Positions 45,240 to 53,450 of a stretch of DNA of 64,000 nt are shown here, in pieces. This DNA comes from Bacillus sp. EB01. Lineage in GTDB: Bacteria > Bacillota > Bacilli > Bacillales > Cytobacillaceae. A model generated the notes under the pieces. The model made no database searches, had not been told where the DNA came from, and saw only the letters and a list, made by a program, of their open reading frames with translations. Both the position numbers and the translations under genes were made by a program. Numbering within the stretch: position 1 is the stretch's first letter; each line of letters begins with the position of its first letter. The stretch is taken from the NCBI RefSeq assembly GCF_000613125.1, contig NZ_HG964497.1, positions 5,058,378-5,122,377 of the forward strand, written 5' to 3'.

Positions 45240-45446
45240 GTCTAGCTCCAGCGCCTATCGCATAGCAAACTTCAGGTCTCCTCCCTATGATAAGTCATCA
45301 TCGAATCGCCTTAAGCTCTTCGTGATTCCTTTATCTCAGTCGAAGCCCCTCCATTTTGTACGGCGATGACCACTAAGGGAAGCTTCAGAGAATATTCATC
45401 GCAGGGACAGGCGCACTTTGCCTGTCACGAAGGCGCTTCCGCTTTT
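45240..45446 (-). repeat. Dispersed hairpin element, long inverted copy
   Basis: On the plus strand it starts GTCTAGCTCCAGCGCC and ends GGCGCTTCCGCTTTT, the reverse complement of the end sequences at 7748, 20783 and 43955. It is about 207 bp. GCGCC pairs with GGCGC. It fills most of the 419-bp gap between spoIIB and maf; the rest of that gap holds nothing I can name. A related piece (TTTGCCTGTCACG) recurs at about 58868. Confidence 0.8.
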
Positions 45447-45565
45447 GTTCATGTATAAGAAAGGAAAAATTTCGACACTTTAATCATTAGAAATTGTTTG
45501 CCGGGGCGAAGTTTGATACGATTGGAATGTATCTCCCCAAACAAAGCAAAAAGAAAGGTGATTGT

Positions 45566-46138
45566 ATGCCGAACCTCATTTTAGCCTCTTCATCTCCGCG
45601 GCGAAAGGAACTTCTTGAAAATCTCCAGCTTACTTTCCACATTTACAGCTCAGATGTTGACGAAAGCTTTGCACCTGGCTCATCTCCTGAAGACATTGTG
45701 ATGGGGCTTGCCGAACGAAAGGCGATGGCCGTATCTCATGACCATCCCGGTGATTTTGTCATTGGCGCCGATACCATTGTTGTTGCAGACGGTAATGTGC
45801 TAGGGAAGCCCGCCGATCGCGAGGAAGCTATCAGGATGCTGAAGCTTTTGTCAGGCAGTGTCCACCATGTTTACACCGGGGTGGCTATCATCTCCCCGGA
45901 AACAAAGTCGTGTTTTTATGAAAAAACTGAAGTCCATTTCTGGGAGCTGACGGACAGGGAAATCGAATATTATTCGGATAGCGGTGAGCCGCTGGACAAA
46001 GCAGGCGGCTATGGCATCCAGGGTCTGGGCGGCATGCTTGTCAAAAAAATTGACGGCGATTATTTTAGCGTTGTCGGGCTGCCTGTTTCCAGGACAGTCC
46101 GGGAGCTTGCCAAGGCAGGCTACCCGCTTCCGTATTGA
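45566..46138 (+). CDS. maf: Maf nucleotide pyrophosphatase
   Basis: A dTTP/UTP pyrophosphatase of the Maf/Ham1 superfamily, linked to septum and cell-division arrest when overproduced. The 190-aa product starts PNLILASSSPRRKELLENL, with VIGADTIVV, the GKPADREEA segment and GEPLDKAGGYGIQG. I chose ATG 45566 with AAAGGTG upstream; the frame extends to 45494 but has no homology there. It is the first gene of maf-radC, preceding mreB. Confidence 0.96.
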   Translation: MPNLILASSSPRRKELLENLQLTFHIYSSDVDESFAPGSSPEDIVMGLAERKAMAVSHDHPGDFVIGADTIVVADGNVLGKPADREEAIRMLKLLSGSVHHVYTGVAIISPETKSCFYEKTEVHFWELTDREIEYYSDSGEPLDKAGGYGIQGLGGMLVKKIDGDYFSVVGLPVSRTVRELAKAGYPLPY

Positions 46139-46204
46139 TTGAAAGGTTCCGGGCAATAGGAGACGCCTTGTCCGGCTCTCCCTACTATAAGGGAGGAAAC
46201 ACGT

Positions 46205-46894
46205 TTGACGAGCAATACATTAATGATCCGTGATTACCCCCAGGAGGAAAGGCCTCGGGAACGATTCATTTCCGGCGGACCATCCAGCCTTTCAAATCAT
46301 GAATTGATTGCACTGCTGTTAAGAACAGGAACAAAGGATGAGTCTGTCCTTCAATTGGCAAATCGGCTCCTGTCCCATTTCGAGGGACTCCGGCTTCTAA
46401 AGGCTGCCTCACTTGAGGAAATAACGGCAATTAAAGGCATCGGCCAGGCGAAAGCCATCCAGCTATTGGCGGCGCTTGAGTTGGGAAGCCGGGTTGCCAA
46501 CCTCTCCAACAATGAGCGTTATGTCATTCGTTCCCCTGAAGATGGGGCAAACTATGTGATGAACGAGATGCGCTTCCTGAGCCAGGAGCACTTCGTTTGC
46601 CTCTATCTCAACACAAAGAACCAGGTTCTCCACAAACAGACAATCTTCATTGGCAGTCTGAACGCCTCGATTGTCCATCCTCGCGAGGTGTTCAAGGAGG
46701 CTTTCCGCAGGTCGGCCGCTTCCATTATTTGCCTCCATAATCACCCCTCAGGCGACCCTACTCCTAGCAGGGAGGATATTGAAGTGACGAAAAGGCTGTC
46801 GGAGTGCGGCAAGATCATTGGAATAGATGTACTCGACCATTTGATTATCGGGGAAAATAAATTTGTGTCTCTGAAGGAAAAAGGTTACTTGTAA
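46205..46894 (+). CDS. radC: RadC/YsxA JAMM-family protein
   Basis: 229 aa. A helix-hairpin-helix region (LEEITAIKGIGQAKAIQLLAALELG, about 77-101) is followed by a JAMM/MPN metalloprotease-like domain with ligands in CLHNHPSGDPTPSRED (His178, His180, Asp near 191). Despite the name, a DNA repair role is not established. Start is TTG 46205, 8 bases after GGGAGG; this gives MTSNTLMIRDYPQEERPRER, which matches relatives. Stop is followed by the mreB promoter region. Confidence 0.95.
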   Translation: MTSNTLMIRDYPQEERPRERFISGGPSSLSNHELIALLLRTGTKDESVLQLANRLLSHFEGLRLLKAASLEEITAIKGIGQAKAIQLLAALELGSRVANLSNNERYVIRSPEDGANYVMNEMRFLSQEHFVCLYLNTKNQVLHKQTIFIGSLNASIVHPREVFKEAFRRSAASIICLHNHPSGDPTPSREDIEVTKRLSECGKIIGIDVLDHLIIGENKFVSLKEKGYL

Positions 46895-46908
46895 TACTAT
46901 GTTTTTAT

Positions 46909-46938
46909 TTGACGTTACGCTATAATAAAGCTTATGAT
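46909..46938 (+). promoter_or_regulatory. Possible mreB promoter
   Basis: TTGACG (46909-46914), 18 bases, TATGAT (46933-46938). A better TATAAT at 46921 has no -35 at the right distance. One of the two probably drives mreBCD. Confidence 0.4.
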
Positions 46939-47069
46939 TTTTTAGGGCCTGCCCATTAAAAAATACGAATTAATTGCTGAGTTTTTCAACAATTTTATGA
47001 TATGAACACCCTCTTTTTCGCCAGGAGGGTTAATGACAGAATTTTTGCTACGGAAAGGGAGATACGCGT

Positions 47070-48095
47070 ATGTTTGGATTAGGATCAAGAGATCTTGGCA
47101 TAGATTTGGGGACTGCCAATACACTTGTTTATGTTAAAGGAAAAGGAATCGTCTTAAGGGAGCCATCAGTTGTTGCTTTTCAGACGGATACAAAAGATAT
47201 TGTCGCTGTCGGAAATGAAGCGAAAAATATGATCGGAAGGACTCCTGGTAATATTGTAGCTTTAAGGCCGATGAAGGATGGAGTTATTGCCGATTATGAT
47301 ACAACGGCGACTATGATGAAGTATTACATTCGGGAAGCTACGAAAAGTAAAGGTATTTTTAAGAGCAGCAAGCCGTATATCATGGTTTGTGTTCCATCCG
47401 GAATTACTGCTGTTGAACGCCGGGCTGTTATTGACGCAACAAAACAAGCCGGTGCGCGTGATGCCTTTCCAATAGAAGAACCTTTTGCGGCTGCGATTGG
47501 CGCGAACCTTCCTGTTTGGGAACCGACAGGAAGCATGGTTGTTGACATCGGCGGCGGTACGACCGAAGTGGCGATCATTTCCCTTGGAGGGATCGTGACA
47601 AGCCAGTCAATCCGTATTGCCGGTGATGAAATGGATGAAGCAATCATTCAGTATATTCGTAAAAACTATAACTTGATGATTGGCGACCGTACTGCGGAGA
47701 CAATCAAAATGGAAATCGGCTCGGCCGGAAATGCGGAAGGTATTGAAAATATGGAAATCCGCGGCCGCGACCTTTTAACTGGTCTGCCGAAGACGATTGA
47801 AATCACTGCCGCTGAAATTGGCGGAGCGCTTCATGACACGGTGTATGCGATTGTTGAAGCGGTAAAAAGCACGCTTGAAAAAACACCACCTGAGCTTGCC
47901 GCTGATATCATGGATAGAGGGATTGTCCTGACTGGCGGAGGAGCCCTTCTGCGCAACCTTGATAAGGTCATTGGCGAAGAAACGAATATACCAGTCCTAA
48001 TCGCGGAAAATCCGCTTGATTGTGTGGCAATTGGGACAGGTAAGGCGCTTGATCATATCGACCTGTTTAAAAACAAAAGCAGGGAATCTAAGTAA
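47070..48095 (+). CDS. mreB: Rod-shape actin homologue MreB
   Basis: A membrane-associated actin-like filament protein that guides lateral wall synthesis. The 341-aa product has phosphate-1 [11 protein letters not shown], connect/phosphate-2 [15 protein letters not shown] and the adenosine motif [13 protein letters not shown] short basic/hydrophobic N-terminus precedes the fold. AAAGGGAG is upstream. It is the first gene of mreBCD-minCD. A 34-codon frame with a stronger ribosome site (47033-47137) overlaps its start in another frame. Confidence 0.98.
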   Translation: MFGLGSRDLGIDLGTANTLVYVKGKGIVLREPSVVAFQTDTKDIVAVGNEAKNMIGRTPGNIVALRPMKDGVIADYDTTATMMKYYIREATKSKGIFKSSKPYIMVCVPSGITAVERRAVIDATKQAGARDAFPIEEPFAAAIGANLPVWEPTGSMVVDIGGGTTEVAIISLGGIVTSQSIRIAGDEMDEAIIQYIRKNYNLMIGDRTAETIKMEIGSAGNAEGIENMEIRGRDLLTGLPKTIEITAAEIGGALHDTVYAIVEAVKSTLEKTPPELAADIMDRGIVLTGGGALLRNLDKVIGEETNIPVLIAENPLDCVAIGTGKALDHIDLFKNKSRESK

Positions 48096-48120
48096 ATGAT
48101 TGCAAAACGAGGTGTGAATG

Positions 48121-49002
48121 ATGCCACAATCTTTTTTTAACAAACGCCTCATTATCCTGTTAGTTAGTGTCATTATCCTGGTTGCGTTAATTGGATTTTC
48201 ATTAAGAGAACGTGATAGGCTGACGTGGCCGGAGCAGTTCGTAAAGGACTCTACCGGCTGGCTTCAGTCGCTTGTCTCTACTCCCGTCCAGTATGTTGCG
48301 GGCTTTTTCGAAAATGTCTCGGATCTCCAAGATACATACAATGAAAATAAGAAGCTGAAAACAAGAGTAGTAGATATTGCGCGGCTTGAAGCAGAGGTCT
48401 ATCAGCTTGAAAAAGAAAATGAAGAACTTCGCAAGACGCTCGATAAAACGGAGTCTTTGACCAATTCGGATATCATACAGGCAACAATTATGGGTCGGAA
48501 CCCGGACCGCTGGAATGAACTGATTATCATCAACAAGGGCTCAACAGACGGGCTTGAAAAGAATATGGCTGTTATTACAGCTGAAGGCCTAATCGGCAAG
48601 GTTAAAAGCGTTAATGATTTTTCCTCGACAGTCCAGCTTCTCAGTGCGATGGATCCTAAGAACAGGATTTCTGTTGTAACCCAGGGAAAAGAGGAAATCT
48701 ATGGTTTTGTCGAAGGATATGATGAGGAAAAGAAGCTTCTTCAAGTAAAAAAAATTCCGTATGAAGCGAAAGTGAAAAAGGGACAGACAGTCGTGACTTC
48801 GGGCCTTGGCGGAGTGTTCCCTAAAGGGCTTTTGGTAGGGAAAATCGAGGAAGTCCAGCCTGACCAATACGGATTGAACCAGATTGCCTTTGTGAAGCCT
48901 GGTGCAAACTTCTACGACATTAGTGAAGTAATAGTAATTAAACGGTTAATGGACAAGCCGCTTGCTTCAGAAATGGTGGATGATAAGGAGGAAGAATTGT
49001 GA
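48121..49002 (+). CDS. mreC: Rod-shape protein MreC
   Basis: A bitopic protein outside the membrane that links MreB to the synthases. The 293-aa product has a membrane helix at about 10-28, a coiled coil (about 62-108, LEAEVYQLEKENEELRKTL) and a beta-rich MreC domain with VTSGLGGVFPKGLLVGKI. ATG 48121 fits GAGGTG at 48109 better than the ATG three bases earlier. It overlaps mreD by 4 bases. Confidence 0.96.
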   Translation: MPQSFFNKRLIILLVSVIILVALIGFSLRERDRLTWPEQFVKDSTGWLQSLVSTPVQYVAGFFENVSDLQDTYNENKKLKTRVVDIARLEAEVYQLEKENEELRKTLDKTESLTNSDIIQATIMGRNPDRWNELIIINKGSTDGLEKNMAVITAEGLIGKVKSVNDFSSTVQLLSAMDPKNRISVVTQGKEEIYGFVEGYDEEKKLLQVKKIPYEAKVKKGQTVVTSGLGGVFPKGLLVGKIEEVQPDQYGLNQIAFVKPGANFYDISEVIVIKRLMDKPLASEMVDDKEEEL

Positions 49003-49514
49003 GGCGTGTCTTCCTTCCTCTTTTGTTGTTTCTATTTTTTACAATAGAAAGTATCTTTGTCCTGCTTCTACCATCGGAATACTTTATGGATAAATACATT
49101 TTGGTGCCTAGATTCCTAATTGGCATCCTGATGCTGTTCGCGATTTATGGCAAACAAAAACAAGCCGTTATTTATGGATTTGTGTTTGGGCTTCTTTTTG
49201 ACATCGTTTATACTGAAATAATCGGAGTCTATTTATTCCTGTTTCCATTGACGATTGTCATGGTATCAAGGCTGATGCGGGTTTTCCATGCAAACGTTCT
49301 TGTCGCGATTGTGGCGATACTTGCAGCTATTTCAGCCCTTGAAATTGTGATTTATAAATTGAACAATTTTATTGGCATTACAGAAATGCCGTTTTCAGCA
49401 TTCGCTGAAGTGCGCCTTTTGCCGGTCATTGTCCTGAACTTTGTTTTCCTGGCAGTGGCCTTTTATCCATTCAGGCGCTTTTTTGAAAAATTGGCACAGG
49501 ATGAAAGCCTTTAA
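48999..49514 (+). CDS. mreD: Rod-shape membrane protein MreD
   Basis: 171 aa, five to six membrane helices, the integral membrane member of the MreBCD elongation complex. GTG start at 48999 overlapping the mreC stop, with AAGGAGG inside the end of mreC, so the two are coupled. The sequence is hydrophobic with poorly conserved detail; context decides the call. Confidence 0.93.
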   Translation: MRRVFLPLLLFLFFTIESIFVLLLPSEYFMDKYILVPRFLIGILMLFAIYGKQKQAVIYGFVFGLLFDIVYTEIIGVYLFLFPLTIVMVSRLMRVFHANVLVAIVAILAAISALEIVIYKLNNFIGITEMPFSAFAEVRLLPVIVLNFVFLAVAFYPFRRFFEKLAQDESL

Positions 49515-49611
49515 AAAGGATTTTTGGCAATGTATGTCGAAATGTAATAAAGGCAGTCTGTACCCTGGATAGCCAGGGAAGGTTGGGTGTTTGATGATCG
49601 GGGTGAAAGGC

Positions 49612-50292
49612 GTGAGCAAACGGCAACATGTGACGATTAAAGGGACGAAGGATGGCATCACGCTGTTCCTTGATGACCTTTGCTCGTACGAAGAATTAAA
49701 GCGGGAATTGGAAAACAAGCTTTCAATTCATGAAAATAGCAGCGGGGACGGCAACCTCCTTCATGTGAATGTGAAGTCCGGGAACCGATTCTTAACAAAT
49801 GAGCAGCAGGAAGAATTGAAGCAACTCATCCGAAAAAAAAAGCATCTTGTTGTCGAAACGATTGAATCAGATGTTATCTCGATACAGGAAGCTAAACAAC
49901 TGGCGGAAAGGTCGCAAGTTAGCACCGTGGCTAGAGTGATTCGCTCTGGCCAGGTTCTTGAAGTGCCCGGCGACCTGTTGCTGATTGGCGATGTCAATCC
50001 TGGTGGGGTAGTAATGGCCGGGGGCAATATTTTTATCATGGGAATCCTCAAGGGGATTGCCCACGCAGGTTGTTATGGCGATACTGAAGCCATTATTGCT
50101 GCTTCTGCCATGGCGCCATCGCAGCTAAGGATTAGCCAGAATGTACTGACTCTGCCGAATATAAATGGTCCAGAAAATATGCGTGACATGGAATGTGCGT
50201 ACATAGATCAAGAAAATGAAATTGCACTTGGCAGGCTTCAGTCATTGGCAGGTTTAAGGCCTGGATTAACTAGATTAGAAGGAGGGCGTTAA
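49612..50292 (+). CDS. minC: Septum site-determining inhibitor MinC
   Basis: Blocks FtsZ assembly away from mid-cell when recruited to the membrane by MinD. The N-terminal FtsZ-inhibiting domain covers about 1-100, and the C-terminal beta-helix MinD-binding domain (GDLLLIGDVNPGGVVMAGGN, GILKGIAHAG, ECAYID) follows. Starting at GTG 49612 gives 226 aa, the B. subtilis length, and VSKRQHVTIKGTKDG lines up with that protein; GGGGTG lies 6 bases upstream. Alternatives in frame are TTG 49591, ATG 49594 and GTG 49603. Confidence 0.92.
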   Translation: MSKRQHVTIKGTKDGITLFLDDLCSYEELKRELENKLSIHENSSGDGNLLHVNVKSGNRFLTNEQQEELKQLIRKKKHLVVETIESDVISIQEAKQLAERSQVSTVARVIRSGQVLEVPGDLLLIGDVNPGGVVMAGGNIFIMGILKGIAHAGCYGDTEAIIAASAMAPSQLRISQNVLTLPNINGPENMRDMECAYIDQENEIALGRLQSLAGLRPGLTRLEGGR

Positions 50293-50293
50293 C

Positions 50294-51097
50294 GTGGGGG
50301 AAGCAATCGTAATTACATCCGGGAAGGGCGGCGTCGGCAAGACGACGACTTCCGCTAATTTAGGTACAGCCCTTGCCCTGCAGGGGAAGAAGGTCTGCCT
50401 GGTCGATACCGATATCGGGCTTAGGAATCTTGACGTTGTTATGGGACTTGAGAACAGGATTATTTATGACCTGGTCGATGTTGCCCAGGGCCGCTGCAAA
50501 ATGCATCAGGCGCTTGTAAAGGATAAGCGATTTGACGGGCTTCTCTATTTATTGCCTGCAGCCCAAACAGAGGATAAGACCGCTGTCACGCCCGAACAGG
50601 TAAAAACGCTCGTTGAACAGCTTAAGCAGGATTTTGATTATATTATCATCGATTGTCCTGCCGGGATTGAGCATGGTTACAGGAATGCTGTCGCTGGCGC
50701 TGACAAGGCGGTTGTCGTGACAACTCCGGAAAAATCGGCTGTCCGCGATGCTGACCGTATTATTGGCCTCCTTGAAAAAGAGGAAAACATTGAATCGCCA
50801 AAATTGATTATCAACCGAATCAGGCCGCAAATGATGAAAAACGGCGAAACAATGGATGTTGAGGAAATTACTTACCATCTTTCAATCGAACTGCTGGGAA
50901 TTGTTGCTGATGATGATGAGGTCATCAAGGCATCGCATTACGGTGAGCCTATCGCAATGAACCCGAACAGCAAGGCATCGATTGCCTATCGGAACATTGC
51001 CCGCAGGATTCTCGGTGAATCAATACCGCTTCAACAGCTTGAGGACGACAACAAAGGTGTATTTACGAAAATTAAGAGATTTTTTGGTGTTAAATAA
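50294..51097 (+). CDS. minD: Septum site-determining ATPase MinD
   Basis: A deviant-Walker ATPase that dimerises with ATP and binds the membrane, bringing MinC. The 267-aa product has GKGGVGKTT (10-18, with the signature Lys11), VDTDIGLRNLDVVMGLE, and a C-terminal amphipathic membrane-targeting helix (FTKIKRFFGVK). GTG start one base after the minC stop, with GGAGGG upstream. No MinE; position in the cell would come from DivIVA/MinJ elsewhere (family knowledge). Confidence 0.97.
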   Translation: MGEAIVITSGKGGVGKTTTSANLGTALALQGKKVCLVDTDIGLRNLDVVMGLENRIIYDLVDVAQGRCKMHQALVKDKRFDGLLYLLPAAQTEDKTAVTPEQVKTLVEQLKQDFDYIIIDCPAGIEHGYRNAVAGADKAVVVTTPEKSAVRDADRIIGLLEKEENIESPKLIINRIRPQMMKNGETMDVEEITYHLSIELLGIVADDDEVIKASHYGEPIAMNPNSKASIAYRNIARRILGESIPLQQLEDDNKGVFTKIKRFFGVK

Positions 51098-51116
51098 GTA
51101 GATTAATAGAGAATAT

Positions 51117-51162
51117 GAAGCCCTGCTGGAATCATTGTGATTCGGCAGGGCTTATTTGTGCA
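51117..51162 (+). terminator. Terminator of the mre-min operon
   Basis: AAGCCCTGCTGGAATCA pairs with TGATTCGGCAGGGCTT around TTG, then ATTTG. The stem is very stable; the T-run is short. Confidence 0.8.
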
Positions 51163-51233
51163 TGGTTTTTGCCATACTCGAAACAAGTTGGGGGAAAACG
51201 GAAGCTTGTTCACTAGTTATTTTATGATAGTAC

Positions 51234-51465
51234 TCACTAGTTACCACACCACCCGGGCAAGACCCTGACTATATAAAAAAATAAAATATAGTAAGTTTTT
51301 GCTATAAAATTAGGGGTTATTTTTCTGAAAAGACTACTCAGGTTCATAGTCATGGCTATTTTTACAATGATCCGGGCCAGACCCTGGCTATGGTCAATTC
51401 GGAATTTAGTAAGTTCTAACTAGTGAGATTTAGGTTATAGCTGAAAACACACCTTAATCACTGTT
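51234..51465. repeat. Tandem array, two copies of a 120-bp unit
   Basis: CCCGGGCAAGACCCTGACTAT (51252) and TCCGGGCCAGACCCTGGCTAT (51371) lie about 120 bp apart, each followed after some 20-25 bases by TAGTAAGTT. ACTAG(T) occurs at each border (51208, 51234, 51418). GCCAG-ACC-CTGGC is a hairpin in copy 2, and ACTATAT/ATATAGT one in copy 1. It occupies the gap between minD and spoIVFA. Confidence 0.75.
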
Positions 51466-51513
51466 GGAAATCCCCTTCAAAAGACCTTTTAAAATGAACT
51501 CCTCCATTCGGTA

Positions 51514-51542
51514 GCATACACCGGACAACTCCTTCATAGACT
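51514..51542 (+). promoter_or_regulatory. Sigma-E type promoter of spoIVFAB
   Basis: GCATACA (51514-51520), exactly 14 bases, CATAGACT (51535-51542). Seven of eight -10 positions fit CATACAMT. The spoIVF operon is a sigma-E operon in B. subtilis. Confidence 0.65.
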
Positions 51543-51577
51543 TGTACAAAAACGTGGTAAAAAAGGTTGGTGGAGAT

Positions 51578-52363
51578 ATGCAGCCAAGCAAGGAGGAAAT
51601 CCGCAGGCGAATAGCTCAGCGGAAAAAGGAACGGAGTCGGCGGACAAGCAATAAATTACCTGAAAGACCTGGCAAAACGCCAGTACCTGGCTGGCTCCAG
51701 GACGATGAGAACTACCGATTCAATGAGATGATTTCCTATGAAACCGGACCGGATGAGGGCAGCCATCCCTTATTTAAGAAGGAAGTGTTTTTCTTTAAGC
51801 TGCTTGGTTCAGCGGTATTATTCCTGGCGATTGCCATCCTGTTCCGCAGTCAGTCACCTGCGGCGGATCCGGCGAGGGAGCTTATTTTAAAAGGATTCAC
51901 AGAAGACTTCCAGTTTGCCACGGTCAGCCAGTGGTATGAAAATAAATTCGGCAAGCCGCTTGCCTTGCTCCCCCAGCCAAAAAGTGATGAGCCGGTGCAG
52001 ACTGACTTTGCCATGCCAGCCTCGGGAAAAATACTCGAAAACTTTGAAAAAAATGGCCAGGGTATCATGATTGGGACTGATAAGGATGCAGCGGTGGAGG
52101 CGATTAAAGAGGGGCTCGTCAAGTTTGCCAGTGTAAAGGAGGGGCTTGGGAAAACTGTCATTATTCAACATGCTGATAACACCGAGTCCTGGTATGGGAA
52201 CCTTGAATCAATTTCAGTCGGCCTTTATGACCACGTTGGGAAATCCAAGGAAATTGGCAGGGTAGGGCCAAGTGCCGATGAAACAAAAGGGGAGTTTTAT
52301 TTTGCGATAAAAAAGAAAGAAGAGGGCTTCATCGATCCAATCAAGGTGATTTCATTTGAATAA
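51578..52363 (+). CDS. spoIVFA: SpoIVFA, regulator of the pro-sigma-K protease
   Basis: A membrane protein of the outer forespore membrane that, with BofA, holds SpoIVFB inactive until SpoIVB cuts it. The 261-aa product has a basic N-terminal cytoplasmic part (about 1-75), one membrane helix at about 77-95 (FFKLLGSAVLFLAIAILF) and a degenerate M23/LytM domain in the intermembrane space (about 155-255). Catalytic His/Asp of M23 are not recognisable, as in B. subtilis. I use ATG 51578 from GTGGAG and length; the frame extends to 51542, overlapping the promoter. Confidence 0.92.
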   Translation: MQPSKEEIRRRIAQRKKERSRRTSNKLPERPGKTPVPGWLQDDENYRFNEMISYETGPDEGSHPLFKKEVFFFKLLGSAVLFLAIAILFRSQSPAADPARELILKGFTEDFQFATVSQWYENKFGKPLALLPQPKSDEPVQTDFAMPASGKILENFEKNGQGIMIGTDKDAAVEAIKEGLVKFASVKEGLGKTVIIQHADNTESWYGNLESISVGLYDHVGKSKEIGRVGPSADETKGEFYFAIKKKEEGFIDPIKVISFE

Positions 52364-53225
52364 AGCCGCATCACTGCTGGGGCTTGTCCATATCCATCCC
52401 CTGTTATGGCTCGCAGCAGCCCTGGCAGTCGTTACCGCCCACTTTCAAGAGCTTTGTATGCTGCTGTTTATCATTTTCATTCATGAAATCGGCCATGCGT
52501 TTGCAGCAGCTATGTTTTCGTGGCGGATTAAGCGGATCACGCTGCTTCCATTTGGCGGAGTGGCGGAAATGGATGAGCATGGCAACCGGCCGCTAAAGGA
52601 AGAAGCCATTGTCATTCTGGCCGGCCCACTTCAGCATGTATGGATGATAGCTGCAGCCTATGTTCTGCACAGCTCTGGGTTCATCCTCGATTCTACCTTT
52701 GAATTATTTCTAGATTATAATATCATGATTCTCGTTTTCAACCTGCTTCCAATTTGGCCGCTTGATGGCGGAAAGCTTCTCTTCTTGGGATTGTCCCTTT
52801 GGAAACCTTTCCCCGAAGCGCATCGATGGGCTTTGATTGCTTCGTTTGCAGCTCTTATCGTATTCACCCTTGGTATCTTGGCGATTGCTCCGCTGCATTT
52901 GAATAGCTGGATTATTGCCGGATTCCTTTACTTTACGTTATTTTTTGAATGGAAGCAGCGCCACTATGTGTTCATGCGGTTTTTACTGGAGCGTTATTAC
53001 GGAAAGAAAGATAGCAATCTTTCGGGATTACAGCTAATAAAAGCAAACGAAGGGGAACCAATCCTGGAGGTATTAGCAAAATTCCGGCGCGGGTTCAAGC
53101 ATTCTATCATCATTGACAGCGCTGCTGGAGAAAAAGGCATTCTCGATGAAAATGAAGTACTTCATGCATGCTTTTCCGAGCATCGGATATCCGGAAAAAT
53201 CGGAGACTTGTTTTTTGTATATTGA
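52356..53225 (+). CDS. spoIVFB: SpoIVFB, intramembrane metalloprotease for pro-sigma-K
   Basis: A site-2-protease family zinc enzyme that releases sigma-K in the mother cell. The 289-aa product has about six membrane helices, the zinc motif HEIGH (His43, Glu44, His47) and Asp137 in LPIWPLDGGK, the same number as in B. subtilis, and a C-terminal CBS-type domain (from about 225). TTG start at 52356, overlapping spoIVFA by 8 bases. Confidence 0.96.
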   Translation: MNKAASLLGLVHIHPLLWLAAALAVVTAHFQELCMLLFIIFIHEIGHAFAAAMFSWRIKRITLLPFGGVAEMDEHGNRPLKEEAIVILAGPLQHVWMIAAAYVLHSSGFILDSTFELFLDYNIMILVFNLLPIWPLDGGKLLFLGLSLWKPFPEAHRWALIASFAALIVFTLGILAIAPLHLNSWIIAGFLYFTLFFEWKQRHYVFMRFLLERYYGKKDSNLSGLQLIKANEGEPILEVLAKFRRGFKHSIIIDSAAGEKGILDENEVLHACFSEHRISGKIGDLFFVY

Positions 53226-53228
53226 TTG

Positions 53229-53269
53229 GAAAGGTATTCCCGGGTTCCGCCTGGCGAATGCCTTTTTTG
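53229..53269 (+). terminator. Terminator after spoIVFB
   Basis: AAGGTATTCCCGG pairs with CCTGGCGAATGCC (minor mismatches), then TTTTTT. Confidence 0.8.
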
Positions 53270-53450
53270 CGCTACCCCGATTAACGGGAAGTAAGATCCC
53301 CACCTCAAAATTCTGAGCAAAAAAGAAAGGGTGGAGATCACTGCCGTAAATGCCCGATTGGTTAAACTAACAATCAGTGGGATAAAAAATCCCCATTGAC
53401 TGAAGTTTAACTTTATAATGAGTAGAGATTTAGAGAAGCGGGGTTTACTC

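Noticed and set aside
53396-53419. TTGACT and TATAAT before rng as a promoter
   Set aside because: The spacer is 12 bases, too short for sigma-A.
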